This document shows, in pieces, positions 8,503 to 16,684 of a stretch of 51,596 bases of DNA. Source of the stretch: Candidatus Aenigmatarchaeota archaeon. GTDB taxonomy: Archaea; Aenigmatarchaeota; Aenigmatarchaeia; QMZP01; JAFGSV01. The notes under the pieces were generated by a model, which worked only from the letters and a program-made list of their open reading frames with translations, had not been told where the DNA came from and did not search any database. The stretch's first letter is position 1; every line of letters starts with the position of its first letter. The translations under genes were made by a program, and so were the position numbers. Where the stretch lies: positions 1 to 51,596 of the forward strand of contig JAFGSV010000006.1 in the NCBI GenBank assembly GCA_016934325.1, given 5' to 3'.

Positions 8503-8540
8503 GCCATAACCTCTGCATCTTCAGTTATGAAAGGTAAGAA

Positions 8541-8547
8541 ATTTATA
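8541..8547 (-). promoter_or_regulatory. TATA box for the hypothetical gene at 8502
   Basis: On the minus strand the stretch reads AAGTATAAATTTC. The TATAAAT core is about 40 bp before the ATG at 8502, which would place the transcript start near 8517 with a short leader holding the GCAGAGGTT ribosome site. Confidence 0.5.
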
Positions 8548-8630
8548 CTTGACCGCTCGATTCCGCTGCTTCGCAGGGATGTTTGACCGCATCGCTCAGG
8601 GATGGATATCAGGGCAGGCAGATTCTTCTA

Positions 8631-8840
8631 TCAAACCCTCCCGAGCAGCATGAGGGCGCCCGTGAAGAGAGCGAGGAACGCCGATGACATGGCGATCCTC
8701 ATCTCCGCGTCCTCTATCGAGAAGATGCCGTTCAGGGCGAGCGAGAAAACGAACGCTATCGCTATGATTATGAGGAACTGGACGTACAGCCTGCCTATCG
8801 TGTTGGGTATCCCGCGCATATCCTTTTTCTCCTTAATCAT
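8631..8840 (-). CDS. Small two-helix membrane protein
   Basis: 69-residue protein with a charged N-terminus (MIKEKKDMRG), then two hydrophobic segments: about residues 18-39 (LYVQFLIIIAIAFVFSLAL) and about 48-66 (RIAMSSAFLALFTGALMLL). The loop IFSIEDAEM joins them. No known family. It starts 5 bp after the DUF58 stop codon and is the last gene of the MoxR/DUF58 operon, so it probably belongs to the same membrane complex. Confidence 0.75.
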   Translation of the reverse strand: MIKEKKDMRGIPNTIGRLYVQFLIIIAIAFVFSLALNGIFSIEDAEMRIAMSSAFLALFTGALMLLGRV

Positions 8841-8845
8841 CGCCG

Positions 8846-10648
8846 CTACACGAAACTGACCAGCCCCATGACGAACCCGGGGGTTGCCAGCCTGTCATAG
8901 GGTACGTAAATGTGCTTGATCTTCGCCCTCTTGAACTTGGCCATCGTCTCCTTGTTGGGCTCCGTGATTATGAACGTGTACGGGTATCTCCTGCTATCGC
9001 ATATCTCCTTGAACCTCTTGAACATCTCCATGTTCCCGGGGCTGCCGTCCGTGATCAGCACTATCTTGCCGCTCTTCCTCATCTGGGTGAAGAACTTCCT
9101 GGTGCAGCTCTTGAAGATGTTCTCCCCCCTCCACGACATGTAGGTGTGCTTCTTGCCAAGCCCCGAATAGGAGTAGACCATCGACAGGGTCATGTGCTTC
9201 TCCCTGCACTTCCTCTTCAGCTTCTCAAGTCCCGGTCCCAGGGCATCCTGCAGTATCAGCTCCACGCCCTTGGTCGAGATCTCGTAGAGCGGCATGGTCA
9301 CCTTGGTGAGCCCGGAAAGCAGGGTCCTCTTGTTGATCTCGTAGTCTATGTAATAGAAGCTCGGCGCGAAAGTAGAGAGCCCAGTCGAGATGTCCTTCCT
9401 GGTGCACAGCTCTATGAATATCCTGCTGAACTGCATCATGCCCTTAATCGCATCTTCGGGTAAGTTCGGGTTCGTCATGTCGAGCACGAGCATCCACCTG
9501 TCCTCCGAGAAGGAGTGGAACTGCTTGACGAGCATCTTCCCGCTCTTGGCCAGGCCCTTCCACCAGACCCGGCTGAGGGGATCGCCGTGCTGGTATTCCC
9601 TGATCCCGGCGAAATCCAGCGATGACCCCAGCTGCTTCCTTATGAGGGAATCTGTCTCCTTCACCACGCTCGGCTTCCTGATGTACATCCTGGTCTTGAA
9701 ATGGAGGGGCGGGATCACCGATATGTCGGCGTTGGCGTCGCAGACCTTGTAGACGGTGGTCTTGAGGAACGGGAACGTCGTGATGGTGACCGGGACTATG
9801 TCGAAGTTGTAGTAGCCCTCCTTGAGCTCGAGATCCTCGCTGTTCTCGACCGACATGAACGACAGGCTCTTCCTCGATCTCATCTTCCATTTCGATTTCC
9901 GTTTCCGGGGGACGGGGACGGGACCGATCGACATGTTAGGGGCCGGGAAGGATGATGAAAGGCTCGTGCTCAGCACGAGCCTCTCCCCTTCCTGGCACAG
10001 ATGCTTCGATACGCTCCGGCTCACGCTCACATGATTCCTGCTGAGGCTGACCACCGTCGCGTGGAAGAAAAGCGGGGAAAGGAAAAGGGCGGCGATGAAA
10101 GCGTCCAGCCTGACCGAAGAGAAGAGGTAGAGCGGGCCTATCACGAAGAAGTTGAAGCCCACGGCCAGGGCGTACAACACGGTTCCGAGGATCTGGCCGG
10201 GATATCCGCCAATGGATGAGGCCTGGGTCCCGGCCTGCATGATGAACTGGTTCATGCCCGCGACGATCTCCCCGGTCAGCGGGGGCTGCCGCACGAAATA
10301 CGGCACGAGGAAGAGCAGGACGGCCATGACGCCACAGATGAGCACGTACTTGAGCATGCTCCCCCTTTTTATGCCGAGATAGTGCCTCTCGAGCCTGTGG
10401 ACGGGGTACAGCCTGTACTTCACCAGCAGTATGGCCACCGAGAAGAGAATGCCGTAGCCTATCCATTCCAAGGCCTCCGGCAGGAAGGTGACGAACAGGA
10501 CGTATATGAAATCCAGGAACAGGATGTCGAACTCCATGCCCAGCAGCCAGCGCTGGATTCCGGTCTGCGCTATCGCATATGATGCTAGGACGAACAGAAC
10601 CCCGTAAACGGCCCTCTTGACTATCCTGTTTATGATTACCCTTCGCAT
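8846..10648 (-). CDS. DUF58 domain membrane protein
   Basis: 600 residues. The N-terminal 200 residues hold about five membrane helices (for example VYGVLFVLASYAIA, WIGYGILFSVAILLV, YVLICGVMAVLLFLVPYF, LYALAVGFNFFVIGPLYLF). A beta-rich region follows, then the DUF58 signature FAGIREYQHGDPLSRVWWKG, VKQFHSFSEDRWMLVLDMT, near residues 370-410. DUF58 is a von Willebrand A-like domain: LVLDMT and VLITDGSPGN are in the positions expected for the metal-binding loop strands. DUF58 proteins are encoded beside MoxR ATPases and are thought to be their targets or adaptors in assembling envelope complexes. It lies between moxR and a small membrane protein in a five-gene operon. Confidence 0.88.
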   Translation of the reverse strand: MRRVIINRIVKRAVYGVLFVLASYAIAQTGIQRWLLGMEFDILFLDFIYVLFVTFLPEALEWIGYGILFSVAILLVKYRLYPVHRLERHYLGIKRGSMLKYVLICGVMAVLLFLVPYFVRQPPLTGEIVAGMNQFIMQAGTQASSIGGYPGQILGTVLYALAVGFNFFVIGPLYLFSSVRLDAFIAALFLSPLFFHATVVSLSRNHVSVSRSVSKHLCQEGERLVLSTSLSSSFPAPNMSIGPVPVPRKRKSKWKMRSRKSLSFMSVENSEDLELKEGYYNFDIVPVTITTFPFLKTTVYKVCDANADISVIPPLHFKTRMYIRKPSVVKETDSLIRKQLGSSLDFAGIREYQHGDPLSRVWWKGLAKSGKMLVKQFHSFSEDRWMLVLDMTNPNLPEDAIKGMMQFSRIFIELCTRKDISTGLSTFAPSFYYIDYEINKRTLLSGLTKVTMPLYEISTKGVELILQDALGPGLEKLKRKCREKHMTLSMVYSYSGLGKKHTYMSWRGENIFKSCTRKFFTQMRKSGKIVLITDGSPGNMEMFKRFKEICDSRRYPYTFIITEPNKETMAKFKRAKIKHIYVPYDRLATPGFVMGLVSFV

Positions 10649-10683
10649 ACCAAATCCTGACAGAGACCCTTGCAGAGACGGGC

Positions 10684-11619
10684 TCAGACCGCGTCGATGT
10701 TCTCGAAGGACTTCTCCACTATCTCGGATTTCGTCAGTCCCTCCAGCTCGTACTCGGGTCCGAGGCCTATCCTGTGTCCAAGGATATGGGCGCTGTGCCT
10801 GAGGACGTCTCCAGGGACCACGTATTCCCGGCCGTTGAGCAATGCAATGACCTTTCCGGTGCTTATCCCCGAGATGCTCGCCCTCGGGCTCGGTCCCCAG
10901 ACTATGCTCGGGTTCATCCTCAGGTTCGATATCACGTCCGAGACGAATCGCATGATCTTCTCAGAGACCGAGACGCTCCCCAGCTGCTTGTTCGCCCTCA
11001 TTATCTCGCTCTTGGAGAAGACCTTGGGCACCGTCGCTCCGGCCCCTTCGCCGAACTTCGTCTGCAGGATCCTGACCTCGTTGTCCTTCGTCGGATAGTC
11101 GATGTTTATCTTGAACAGGAACCTGTCGAGCTGGGCCTCCGGCAAGGGGTAGGTTCCCTCCTGCTCGACGGGGTTCTCGGTGGCGATGACCATGAAGGGC
11201 TCGTCCAGGGGGTAGGTCTTGCCCTCGATGGTGACCTGCCTCTCCTCCATCGCCTCGAGCAGGGCGGCCTGGGTCTTCGGCGAGGCCCTGTTTATCTCGT
11301 CCGCGAGCAGTATGTTCGTGAATATGGGTCCCGGCCTCGTGCTGAACTTCTTGGCGTCCGGATCGTATATGACGGTTCCGACGATGTCCGTGGGCAGCAG
11401 GTCCGGGGTGAACTGTATCCTCTTGAAATTGGCATCCACCAAGGATGCGAAGGTCTTGGCCAGCATGGTCTTGGCCACGCCGGGCGGGCCCTCCAGCAGC
11501 ACGTGCCCCTTGACGACGAGCGAGATGAGCAGGCATTCGGCGACCATCTCGAACCCTATCAGCTTGGTGCCTATGATCCTCTGGTACTCATTGTATTTGT
11601 CCAGCAGCTCCGTTGCCAT
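10684..11619 (-). CDS. MoxR-type AAA+ ATPase
   Basis: About 311-residue AAA+ chaperone-like ATPase. Walker A is GPPGVAKTMLAKTFA near residue 45. Walker B is ILLADEINRASPKTQAALLEAMEE. The MoxR-specific GTYPLPEAQLDRFLFK (sensor 1/arginine finger region) and a C-terminal lid domain follow. The ATG at 11619 is preferred to the GTG at 11625 because AAGGTG sits at proper distance. MoxR proteins remodel or activate vWA-domain partners; the partner here is presumably the DUF58 protein encoded 35 bp downstream. Confidence 0.93.
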   Translation of the reverse strand: MATELLDKYNEYQRIIGTKLIGFEMVAECLLISLVVKGHVLLEGPPGVAKTMLAKTFASLVDANFKRIQFTPDLLPTDIVGTVIYDPDAKKFSTRPGPIFTNILLADEINRASPKTQAALLEAMEERQVTIEGKTYPLDEPFMVIATENPVEQEGTYPLPEAQLDRFLFKINIDYPTKDNEVRILQTKFGEGAGATVPKVFSKSEIMRANKQLGSVSVSEKIMRFVSDVISNLRMNPSIVWGPSPRASISGISTGKVIALLNGREYVVPGDVLRHSAHILGHRIGLGPEYELEGLTKSEIVEKSFENIDAV

Positions 11620-11638
11620 TTTCACACCTTCTCCACAC

Positions 11639-12925
11639 CTATATCTTAATCTTGGCGAGCATGATTAAAGTTGCTATCGTCGCGGCGATGGCTATAATGT
11701 ACGCGAACTCGATGGGGATCTCCTTCGCCCAGTCGCCGAGCATCTCGAGGAAGGTCTGCGAGAACGTCTCGGTCGCCTTCATCATGGTCTCGAGCATCTG
11801 CGGGTCCTGCAGCATGCCCTTTATCTCGTCGATCTTGCCCTCCCTGACCAGCTCCCTCATGTGCCCCGTGAACCCTTCCATGAGCGTCTCCAGCAGCTGC
11901 TCCTTGTTGTCGAGCTTGTTGAATAGGTCGAGGACCTCGTTCACCGATTCCCAGTCCGCGCTCTCGAAGAGCTTGTCCACCGCCTCCCTGAACATGTCCA
12001 AGGTGGCCGGGTCATCCAGGGCCTCGTTCGCCATGTCGATGACGTCCCCGAAGGCCTCGGGATTTTCCTTGATCATATCGGCCGCTTTTTCGGCGGCCTT
12101 CTTGAATTCGTCCGAGTTGAGCAGGTCGGAGTATCTCCCAAGGTCATGCGTGTCAAGCTCGGCGTTCTCCATTTCAGCGATGGAATCCAAGACGTTGCGC
12201 ATGAACTCCTCGAGCTGGACGGGGCCGATCTTCTTGTCATTCAGGGCCGAGTAGAGGTTCGACAGGTCGTATGCCTCGTCGATGTCGAAGTTTTCGCCAA
12301 GGTACCTCTCGAGGTCTTGCACTGCACCCTCGAGGTCGCTAGACCTGACGTTCCTCGTCAGGGAATCGTAGATCTCCGGATCCTTCATGATATCGTCGAT
12401 CGCGTAGTCGAAGACATCGTCGTAGGCGTTCCCGTAGTAAGTGCTCGTCAGGAAGTCCTCCTGGTCGCCGAGCATCTGCTTCTCGAACTCCCCGAGCGCC
12501 TGCGGGTTGTCGGCCAGCGCCGTCCTTATGCCGTTTATGATGTCGATGAAATCCTCCATCTCCCGGTTGCCGACGACCACTGACTCGTCGATGACGTTCA
12601 GTCCCTCGAGCGAGGCAGCATCGAGCCTTTCCGACCCCAGGACGTAGTTGTTCATGGTTATGTTGCCGCAAATGCCCGTGCAGCCGTATGACCCGTTGCC
12701 TGAATAGTAGAAGAGCGGGACCCCGTCATCGCCGATCACGGGATAGACGGACTGGTTGTGCAGGTATTCCAGGAAGGACTGGTGCAGATAGGGCCTCGCG
12801 ATGATGGTTTCGTTGGCGGCCTCTGTGAACGGGAAAACAATGTCCATGGAAGGCTCGGCCGCCAGGGCCGGCTGGCTAAAGATTAGCGTAGCGATCAAGG
12901 ATATCAGAAACGACCTTCGGTTCAT
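11639..12925 (-). CDS. Exported, C-terminally membrane-anchored acidic helical protein
   Basis: 428 residues, no family recognised. It has a signal peptide (MNRRSFLISLIATLIFSQPALAAEP) and a small beta-like domain with a Cys pair (YGCTGICGN). Then come some 300 acidic residues with predicted helical repeats containing recurring D/E-N-P and LL motifs. A C-terminal helix (FAYIIAIAATIATLIMLA) with a KIKI tail ends the protein. The start at 12925 is fixed by a strong AGGAGGAT ribosome site, so the gene overlaps the upstream membrane-protein gene by about 50 bp. Its place directly upstream of moxR and DUF58 suggests it is an extracytoplasmic client or component of that system, where other genomes encode vWA proteins. 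Confidence 0.8.
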   Translation of the reverse strand: MNRRSFLISLIATLIFSQPALAAEPSMDIVFPFTEAANETIIARPYLHQSFLEYLHNQSVYPVIGDDGVPLFYYSGNGSYGCTGICGNITMNNYVLGSERLDAASLEGLNVIDESVVVGNREMEDFIDIINGIRTALADNPQALGEFEKQMLGDQEDFLTSTYYGNAYDDVFDYAIDDIMKDPEIYDSLTRNVRSSDLEGAVQDLERYLGENFDIDEAYDLSNLYSALNDKKIGPVQLEEFMRNVLDSIAEMENAELDTHDLGRYSDLLNSDEFKKAAEKAADMIKENPEAFGDVIDMANEALDDPATLDMFREAVDKLFESADWESVNEVLDLFNKLDNKEQLLETLMEGFTGHMRELVREGKIDEIKGMLQDPQMLETMMKATETFSQTFLEMLGDWAKEIPIEFAYIIAIAATIATLIMLAKIKI

Positions 12926-13307
12926 TGGATATCCTCCTGTTACCATATTCCTTCGACTCGTAAAGATCGAAGAGGCTCGTCAGCAGCTTCCGCTTCTCGC
13001 CATCAGGCAGGCTCGCCAGTGCCTTGCTCCTGGAGCGCAAGCCGTCCTTGTCCTTCTTGCTAAGGATGCCCTCCCTCCTGAGGCTCTCCATGATGGCGGC
13101 ATAGACGTCCTCGACCGTCTTCATCCCGCCTTTCTCCCGCTTGGCCTTCATCTTCCACATGATATGCGATATGTATTTCCCCGGGTGCCTCCGCTTGGCC
13201 ACGAAAAGGACCAGCCTGATCATGACGTACATGATAATGACCAGGGCAATGATAACGGCTGCGAAAATGTATGGGCTTTCATAGAGCAGGGCGAACCACT
13301 CGATCAT
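12876..13307 (-). CDS. Single-pass membrane protein with cytoplasmic helical domain
   Basis: 143 residues. The N-terminus is outside or in the membrane, with one strong helix (YIFAAVIIALVIIMYVMIRLVLFVA) at about residues 13-37. A basic stretch (KRRHPGKY) follows, then a soluble basic helical domain to the C-terminus. Unknown family. First gene of the MoxR/DUF58 operon. It overlaps the next gene by about 50 bp in a different frame, which suggests translational coupling. Confidence 0.75.
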   Translation of the reverse strand: MIEWFALLYESPYIFAAVIIALVIIMYVMIRLVLFVAKRRHPGKYISHIMWKMKAKREKGGMKTVEDVYAAIMESLRREGILSKKDKDGLRSRSKALASLPDGEKRKLLTSLFDLYESKEYGNRRISNEPKVVSDILDRYANL

Positions 13308-13331
13308 TGATTGATATTTGTCTCCGCTCAG

Positions 13332-14606
13332 TTAAAAATGATTGCGAGAAAGGGATAATCTGGACCGCAGCCGGCCTCCTACATGTCCCCTACTCCTGCC
13401 GAAGTACGCAACCACGATGATGAGCAGGGCGAGCGAAGCGACCGCCGGGACCAGGCCAAGGCCGTACCCGGTTCCCGATCCCGACCAGTCATGCTCGAAG
13501 GCCCTCGCATAGTAGCCGGCGGATTCGCCAGATATCAACAGGCCGACCTCCCTGTTGCTCATGACGGAATTCTCGTTCCAGTTGATGCTCGACACGAGGG
13601 CCGTCTCACCGTCTATGACCAAGCCCTTGTTGTGGGCCTTCGCGAGGCCGCTCTTATCAAGGTCTATTGCCTTTGCCTCGAGCGGGATGCCCTCCCCCTC
13701 GCCGATGGAGTTCAAGTACGCAATCGTGTGCAGGTTGCTGACCCCCTTCTCCTCGTCCATGTTGAAGTAGGTGCTGTCGAGCAGGACCCTGACGCTTATC
13801 CCGTGCCTGGCCCTGTCGATGAGCGCTTCCAGCAGCGGGTTAGGGGCCGTGTCAACGGTGTCATGCTTGACAGACCCCCAGTGCTGGTATGCGTAGTACT
13901 GCTCGACCGACACCGAGGAGTTCGCAGACACTATCAACGACAGCAGCCCGTCGAGGGATTCCGGCGCAGCAATCAACTTGACTTCCTGCCCATAATAAAG
14001 CTCCCTGCCGAAGACGGGCCTGTATCCCCCGCCGCTTCCCCATCTCGGAACCGTGAAATTGTCAAGCCCGCATTCGAATGGCAAGGAAAACCCCTTGTCT
14101 TCCTCGAAGATGGCGTGAAGGGCTTCCGCAATCGGCTCATCGTGCACGATGGCGCCCCAGCCCCTGTTCCCGTAGTCCCCGCCGGGGGAGAAGCCCGTGG
14201 TCCCCATGTTCTCGCTCGTCACAAGTACGGATGACCCGTCCCTGATGACGTATTTGGCGTGCATGTACCTCGCAGGGCCGTCGTACAGATGGACTGGTAT
14301 GCCGTGACCGGCAAGGGTGCACAGGATCGCCTCTTCCGCGTCGGAAACGCCCCCGGCGGGGCTCTTCTCGACCAGGACATCGACAGCGACGCCCTCCGCC
14401 CGCTTCTCAAGCAACTTGTCCATGATTTCGGGGGAGCTGAATGTGTACGTGGCCAAGGCTATCGATGCGCCTGAGCCGTCGAGGAAATCAAACATGGCCT
14501 GATAGCCGGAATCCGGGGAGACGAACGTCTCCACGTCGGCGGCTTGCGCCAGCTGCACCGTGGCAAGGCATATGAGCAGGATCAAGGCAAATGATTTCGG
14601 CTTCAT
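13332..14606 (-). CDS. Exported phospholipase D-fold protein
   Basis: 424-residue protein with a signal peptide (MKPKSFALILLICLATVQLAQA) and two complete HxK(x)4D catalytic motifs: HAKYVIRD at residues 116-123, followed by SEN, and HNKGLVID at about 325-332, followed by SINWNENS. A C-terminal membrane helix (GLVPAVASLALLIIVVAYFG) and a short Arg-rich tail end the protein. PLD-fold enzymes hydrolyse phosphodiesters in phospholipids or nucleic acids; both active-site halves are present, so it should be active. It is oriented to act outside the cell while anchored. The much longer upstream open frame is read-through of other genes. The start lies 6 bp after the NadM stop codon. Confidence 0.9.
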   Translation of the reverse strand: MKPKSFALILLICLATVQLAQAADVETFVSPDSGYQAMFDFLDGSGASIALATYTFSSPEIMDKLLEKRAEGVAVDVLVEKSPAGGVSDAEEAILCTLAGHGIPVHLYDGPARYMHAKYVIRDGSSVLVTSENMGTTGFSPGGDYGNRGWGAIVHDEPIAEALHAIFEEDKGFSLPFECGLDNFTVPRWGSGGGYRPVFGRELYYGQEVKLIAAPESLDGLLSLIVSANSSVSVEQYYAYQHWGSVKHDTVDTAPNPLLEALIDRARHGISVRVLLDSTYFNMDEEKGVSNLHTIAYLNSIGEGEGIPLEAKAIDLDKSGLAKAHNKGLVIDGETALVSSINWNENSVMSNREVGLLISGESAGYYARAFEHDWSGSGTGYGLGLVPAVASLALLIIVVAYFGRSRGHVGGRLRSRLSLSRNHF

Positions 14607-14611
14607 AGCGA

Positions 14612-15121
14612 TTAGCTTTGTTTCGCCAACAGGCGCCTGACGCGTTCCTCTCCCTTTATATTGATAATGAAGCCATGGACCTCGGCCGGGACGAGGTCGC
14701 GCCATCCCTTCCCGGCCGCCATCCTCTTCCTTATCTCCACGCCGCTGTACTTGCGCTTGTGGTATAGCCTGTGCTTCTTGGCACTTACGCCGTTCCTGCC
14801 GAAGCACTCGAGGGTCCATGGGTTCCTGGAATACACGGCATCGAACTTGTAGGCGTCCCTGATCGCGGAGGTCCACAGCTTGTCGTCGTTGAAATCCTCG
14901 ATGGAATCGATCTCGAAATGCCTGATACCCCTGGCGAGCAGGCTCCTCGTTAGCATCTCTATCCTCTCCTTTACGGAGAATGGGTTCTCCGGCGTGTCGT
15001 GCTGCCTGGCGGAGCCGACTATTATTATGATGTGGTCGTGCTTCCTCAGTATCTCCTCTATCGCAAGCACGTGCCCCATGTGGAACGGCTGGAAGCGTCC
15101 GACGAAAAGCGCCCTGCTCAT
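14612..15121 (-). CDS. nadM: Nicotinamide-nucleotide adenylyltransferase
   Basis: 169-residue archaeal NMN adenylyltransferase (NadM), which joins NMN and ATP to give NAD+. The nucleotidyltransferase signature GRFQPFHMGH is at the N-terminus, with the two His of the H-x-G-H site. The C-terminal phosphate-binding segment is YSGVEIRKRM, where the family has S-x-T-x-I-R; Val replaces the usual Thr. Length is normal. It lies between a Nudix gene and the exported PLD gene with very short spacers. Nudix plus NadM is a known NAD-metabolism pairing. Confidence 0.93.
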   Translation of the reverse strand: MSRALFVGRFQPFHMGHVLAIEEILRKHDHIIIIVGSARQHDTPENPFSVKERIEMLTRSLLARGIRHFEIDSIEDFNDDKLWTSAIRDAYKFDAVYSRNPWTLECFGRNGVSAKKHRLYHKRKYSGVEIRKRMAAGKGWRDLVPAEVHGFIINIKGEERVRRLLAKQS

Positions 15122-15130
15122 GAAAGCATC

Positions 15131-15538
15131 CTACCCCTTTCTCATCAGGCCCAGCGCATTGAGGATGTCGCGCGTGTTGTGTATCATGTCGAAGCCGTCT
15201 AGCTCGTCGAGCGAGACCCACCGGAAGTCGTCGTGCTCGCGATCCATCCGCACGTCCCTCGACCCGGCATCGCAAAGGAGGGGAACGACGACGAATCGCC
15301 AGTCGCCGTCCTCCAGGGTGACCGGGCTGCCCCTCCTGACGACCTCCACGGCCAGGCCCGCTTCCTCCATCACTCCCCTGACCACGTTGCCCGAGAGCGA
15401 GCCTTCGTCCTTCACCCTCTCGCAAGGGAAGTCCCAGCTGCCGGCATAGTGGCTCTTTGACTTGGACCTCCTCATGATGAGCATCTTGCCGTCGTTGACG
15501 ACCACGCCCGCCACTGCGATGTCAATGAATACGGTCAT
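15131..15538 (-). CDS. Nudix hydrolase with degenerate Nudix box
   Basis: 135-residue Nudix-fold protein. The loop-helix-loop runs from CERVKDEGSL to VVRGVMEEAGL. The EE of the metal site is kept, but the R-E that begins the catalytic helix reads R-G, and the leading Gly is Cys. The substrate could be NADH, ADP-ribose or an oxidised nucleotide. Activity may be reduced. It starts the Nudix-nadM-PLD operon, about 10 bp before nadM. It is divergent from the tbp gene. Confidence 0.82.
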   Translation of the reverse strand: MTVFIDIAVAGVVVNDGKMLIMRRSKSKSHYAGSWDFPCERVKDEGSLSGNVVRGVMEEAGLAVEVVRRGSPVTLEDGDWRFVVVPLLCDAGSRDVRMDREHDDFRWVSLDELDGFDMIHNTRDILNALGLMRKG

Positions 15539-15642
15539 ATAAGGGAATTGTCAGCCGCTCTTAAATGTGAATCGGGATGTGGGACGGGAATACCCTTTCA
15601 ATACGATGAAAAACAGGGGATCGATCTGTCGAATTGCCTCCC

Positions 15643-15650
15643 TTTATAAA
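15643..15650 (+). promoter_or_regulatory. TATA box of the tbp gene
   Basis: TTTATAAA, preceded by a purine/C-rich stretch that could be the TFB recognition element. It is 37 bp before the TBP start codon, so transcription would begin near 15675, leaving a leader of about 12 nt. Confidence 0.65.
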
Positions 15651-15686
15651 GCTAACGGCACCTTAAGAATCTACACGGGTGTTGTC

Positions 15687-16253
15687 ATGAGCGAGTTCGA
15701 TGTCAAGGTCGAGAACGTGGTGGTGTTCGTCACTCTGGGGACGAAGATCCCCCTCGATGTGATATCCAGCAAGCTGGAGGGCGCCGAGTACTCCCCGGAA
15801 TCGTTTCCGGGCGTCATCTACAGGATCAAGGAGCCCAGGGCGGCCACGCTGATATTCTCGTCGGGAAAGATCGTGTGCACCGGCACCAGGAGCGTCGACA
15901 ACGCGAGGGAGGCCGTCTCGATAGTGGCGGGAGACCTGAAGAAGCTGGGGATCGACGTCCCCAAGGATTTCGACGTCAGGGTCGAGAACATAGTCGGGTC
16001 GACTCAGATAGCCACTAACAAGAAGCTGAGCCTTGACGAGATCGCATTCTCCATAGAGAACACGGAGTACGAGCCGGAATCGTTCCCCGGTCTCGTATAC
16101 AGGGTCAAGGAGCCCAGGGTCGCTTTCCTTCTCTTCGGGACGGGCAAGATCATTTGCACGGGGGCCCGGAACATGGACGACATACAGGCGGCGCTTGTGA
16201 AGTTCAAGGACAGGCTCATCGAATCTGGCGTAGATTTCGGGGCCGCTGCTTAG
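15687..16253 (+). CDS. tbp: TATA-box-binding protein
   Basis: 188-residue archaeal general transcription factor that bends promoter DNA and recruits TFB and RNA polymerase. The two saddle repeats are plain. Repeat 1 has YSPESFPGVIYRIKEPRAATL followed by FSSGKIVCTGTRS. Repeat 2 has YEPESFPGLVYRVKEPRVAFL followed by FGTGKIICTGARN. The FSSGK/FGTGK and F-P-G-hydrophobic-Y-R motifs carry the DNA-intercalating Phe residues. The ATG at 15687 gives the family length; upstream in-frame codons extend across the promoter. Single gene with its own TATA box, which is expected since TBP reads its own promoter. Confidence 0.97.
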   Translation: MSEFDVKVENVVVFVTLGTKIPLDVISSKLEGAEYSPESFPGVIYRIKEPRAATLIFSSGKIVCTGTRSVDNAREAVSIVAGDLKKLGIDVPKDFDVRVENIVGSTQIATNKKLSLDEIAFSIENTEYEPESFPGLVYRVKEPRVAFLLFGTGKIICTGARNMDDIQAALVKFKDRLIESGVDFGAAA

Positions 16254-16360
16254 AGGCTTGGAAATTATCATTCATGTTCGCAAGAAATAAGATTAACGTT
16301 GAATCACACCAAGATGGGAAAAGGGGTAATTTTTTATTTATTAGTTCCTGAGATAAAATA

Positions 16361-16684
16361 ATGTTACGGGGAGAAATCGAAGAAAAATACGGCACGGACT
16401 GGTGGAAAAGGCAACTGAAAATGGATCTTGACCATGTTGTCAAGCTCTGTGTTAGGCAAATTGATGAGAAGATACCGGAGATATTGAGGTGCGGTGTGAT
16501 ATTCAAACATCCTACCAAACCGAAAAGATATAAGTGTGTGCATAAATGGAACGATAACGAATATACAACCCTGGTTTTTATCCCAACGAATCATTCAAAT
16601 ATCGTAATAACCGGTTTTTCATCGAACCCGGAAGATATAAATATGTTTGAACGAATTAGAGGCGGGGGTGGAAAAGATGCCTGA
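16361..16684 (+). CDS. Small DUF4258-like protein, possible toxin
   Basis: 107 residues. The fold pattern (basic helix, short strands around RYKCVHKWNDNEYTTLVFIPT, then NIVITGFSS) resembles the compact RNase-like toxins of the DUF4258/RelE type, but similarity is weak and the family is uncertain. AT-rich compared with its neighbours, with a TTTTTATTTATT element upstream. The stop codon overlaps the start of a YgiT-type zinc-finger gene by 8 bp, the usual layout of a two-gene toxin-antitoxin module with the toxin first. Confidence 0.6.
   Translation: MLRGEIEEKYGTDWWKRQLKMDLDHVVKLCVRQIDEKIPEILRCGVIFKHPTKPKRYKCVHKWNDNEYTTLVFIPTNHSNIVITGFSSNPEDINMFERIRGGGGKDA

Noticed and set aside
8465-8510. 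tRNA-like GGGTTCGATTC text on the minus strand
   Set aside because: The T-arm stem does not pair and no acceptor or anticodon stem can be folded around it.
8119-8586. Plus-strand 155-residue frame opposite the hypothetical gene
   Set aside because: It lacks a TATA box and ribosome site in its own direction, while the minus frame has both.
13332-15425. 697-residue reading of the PLD frame extending through the NadM and Nudix genes
   Set aside because: The extension is antisense-frame noise across genes with clear family motifs; the signal peptide at 14606 is the true start.
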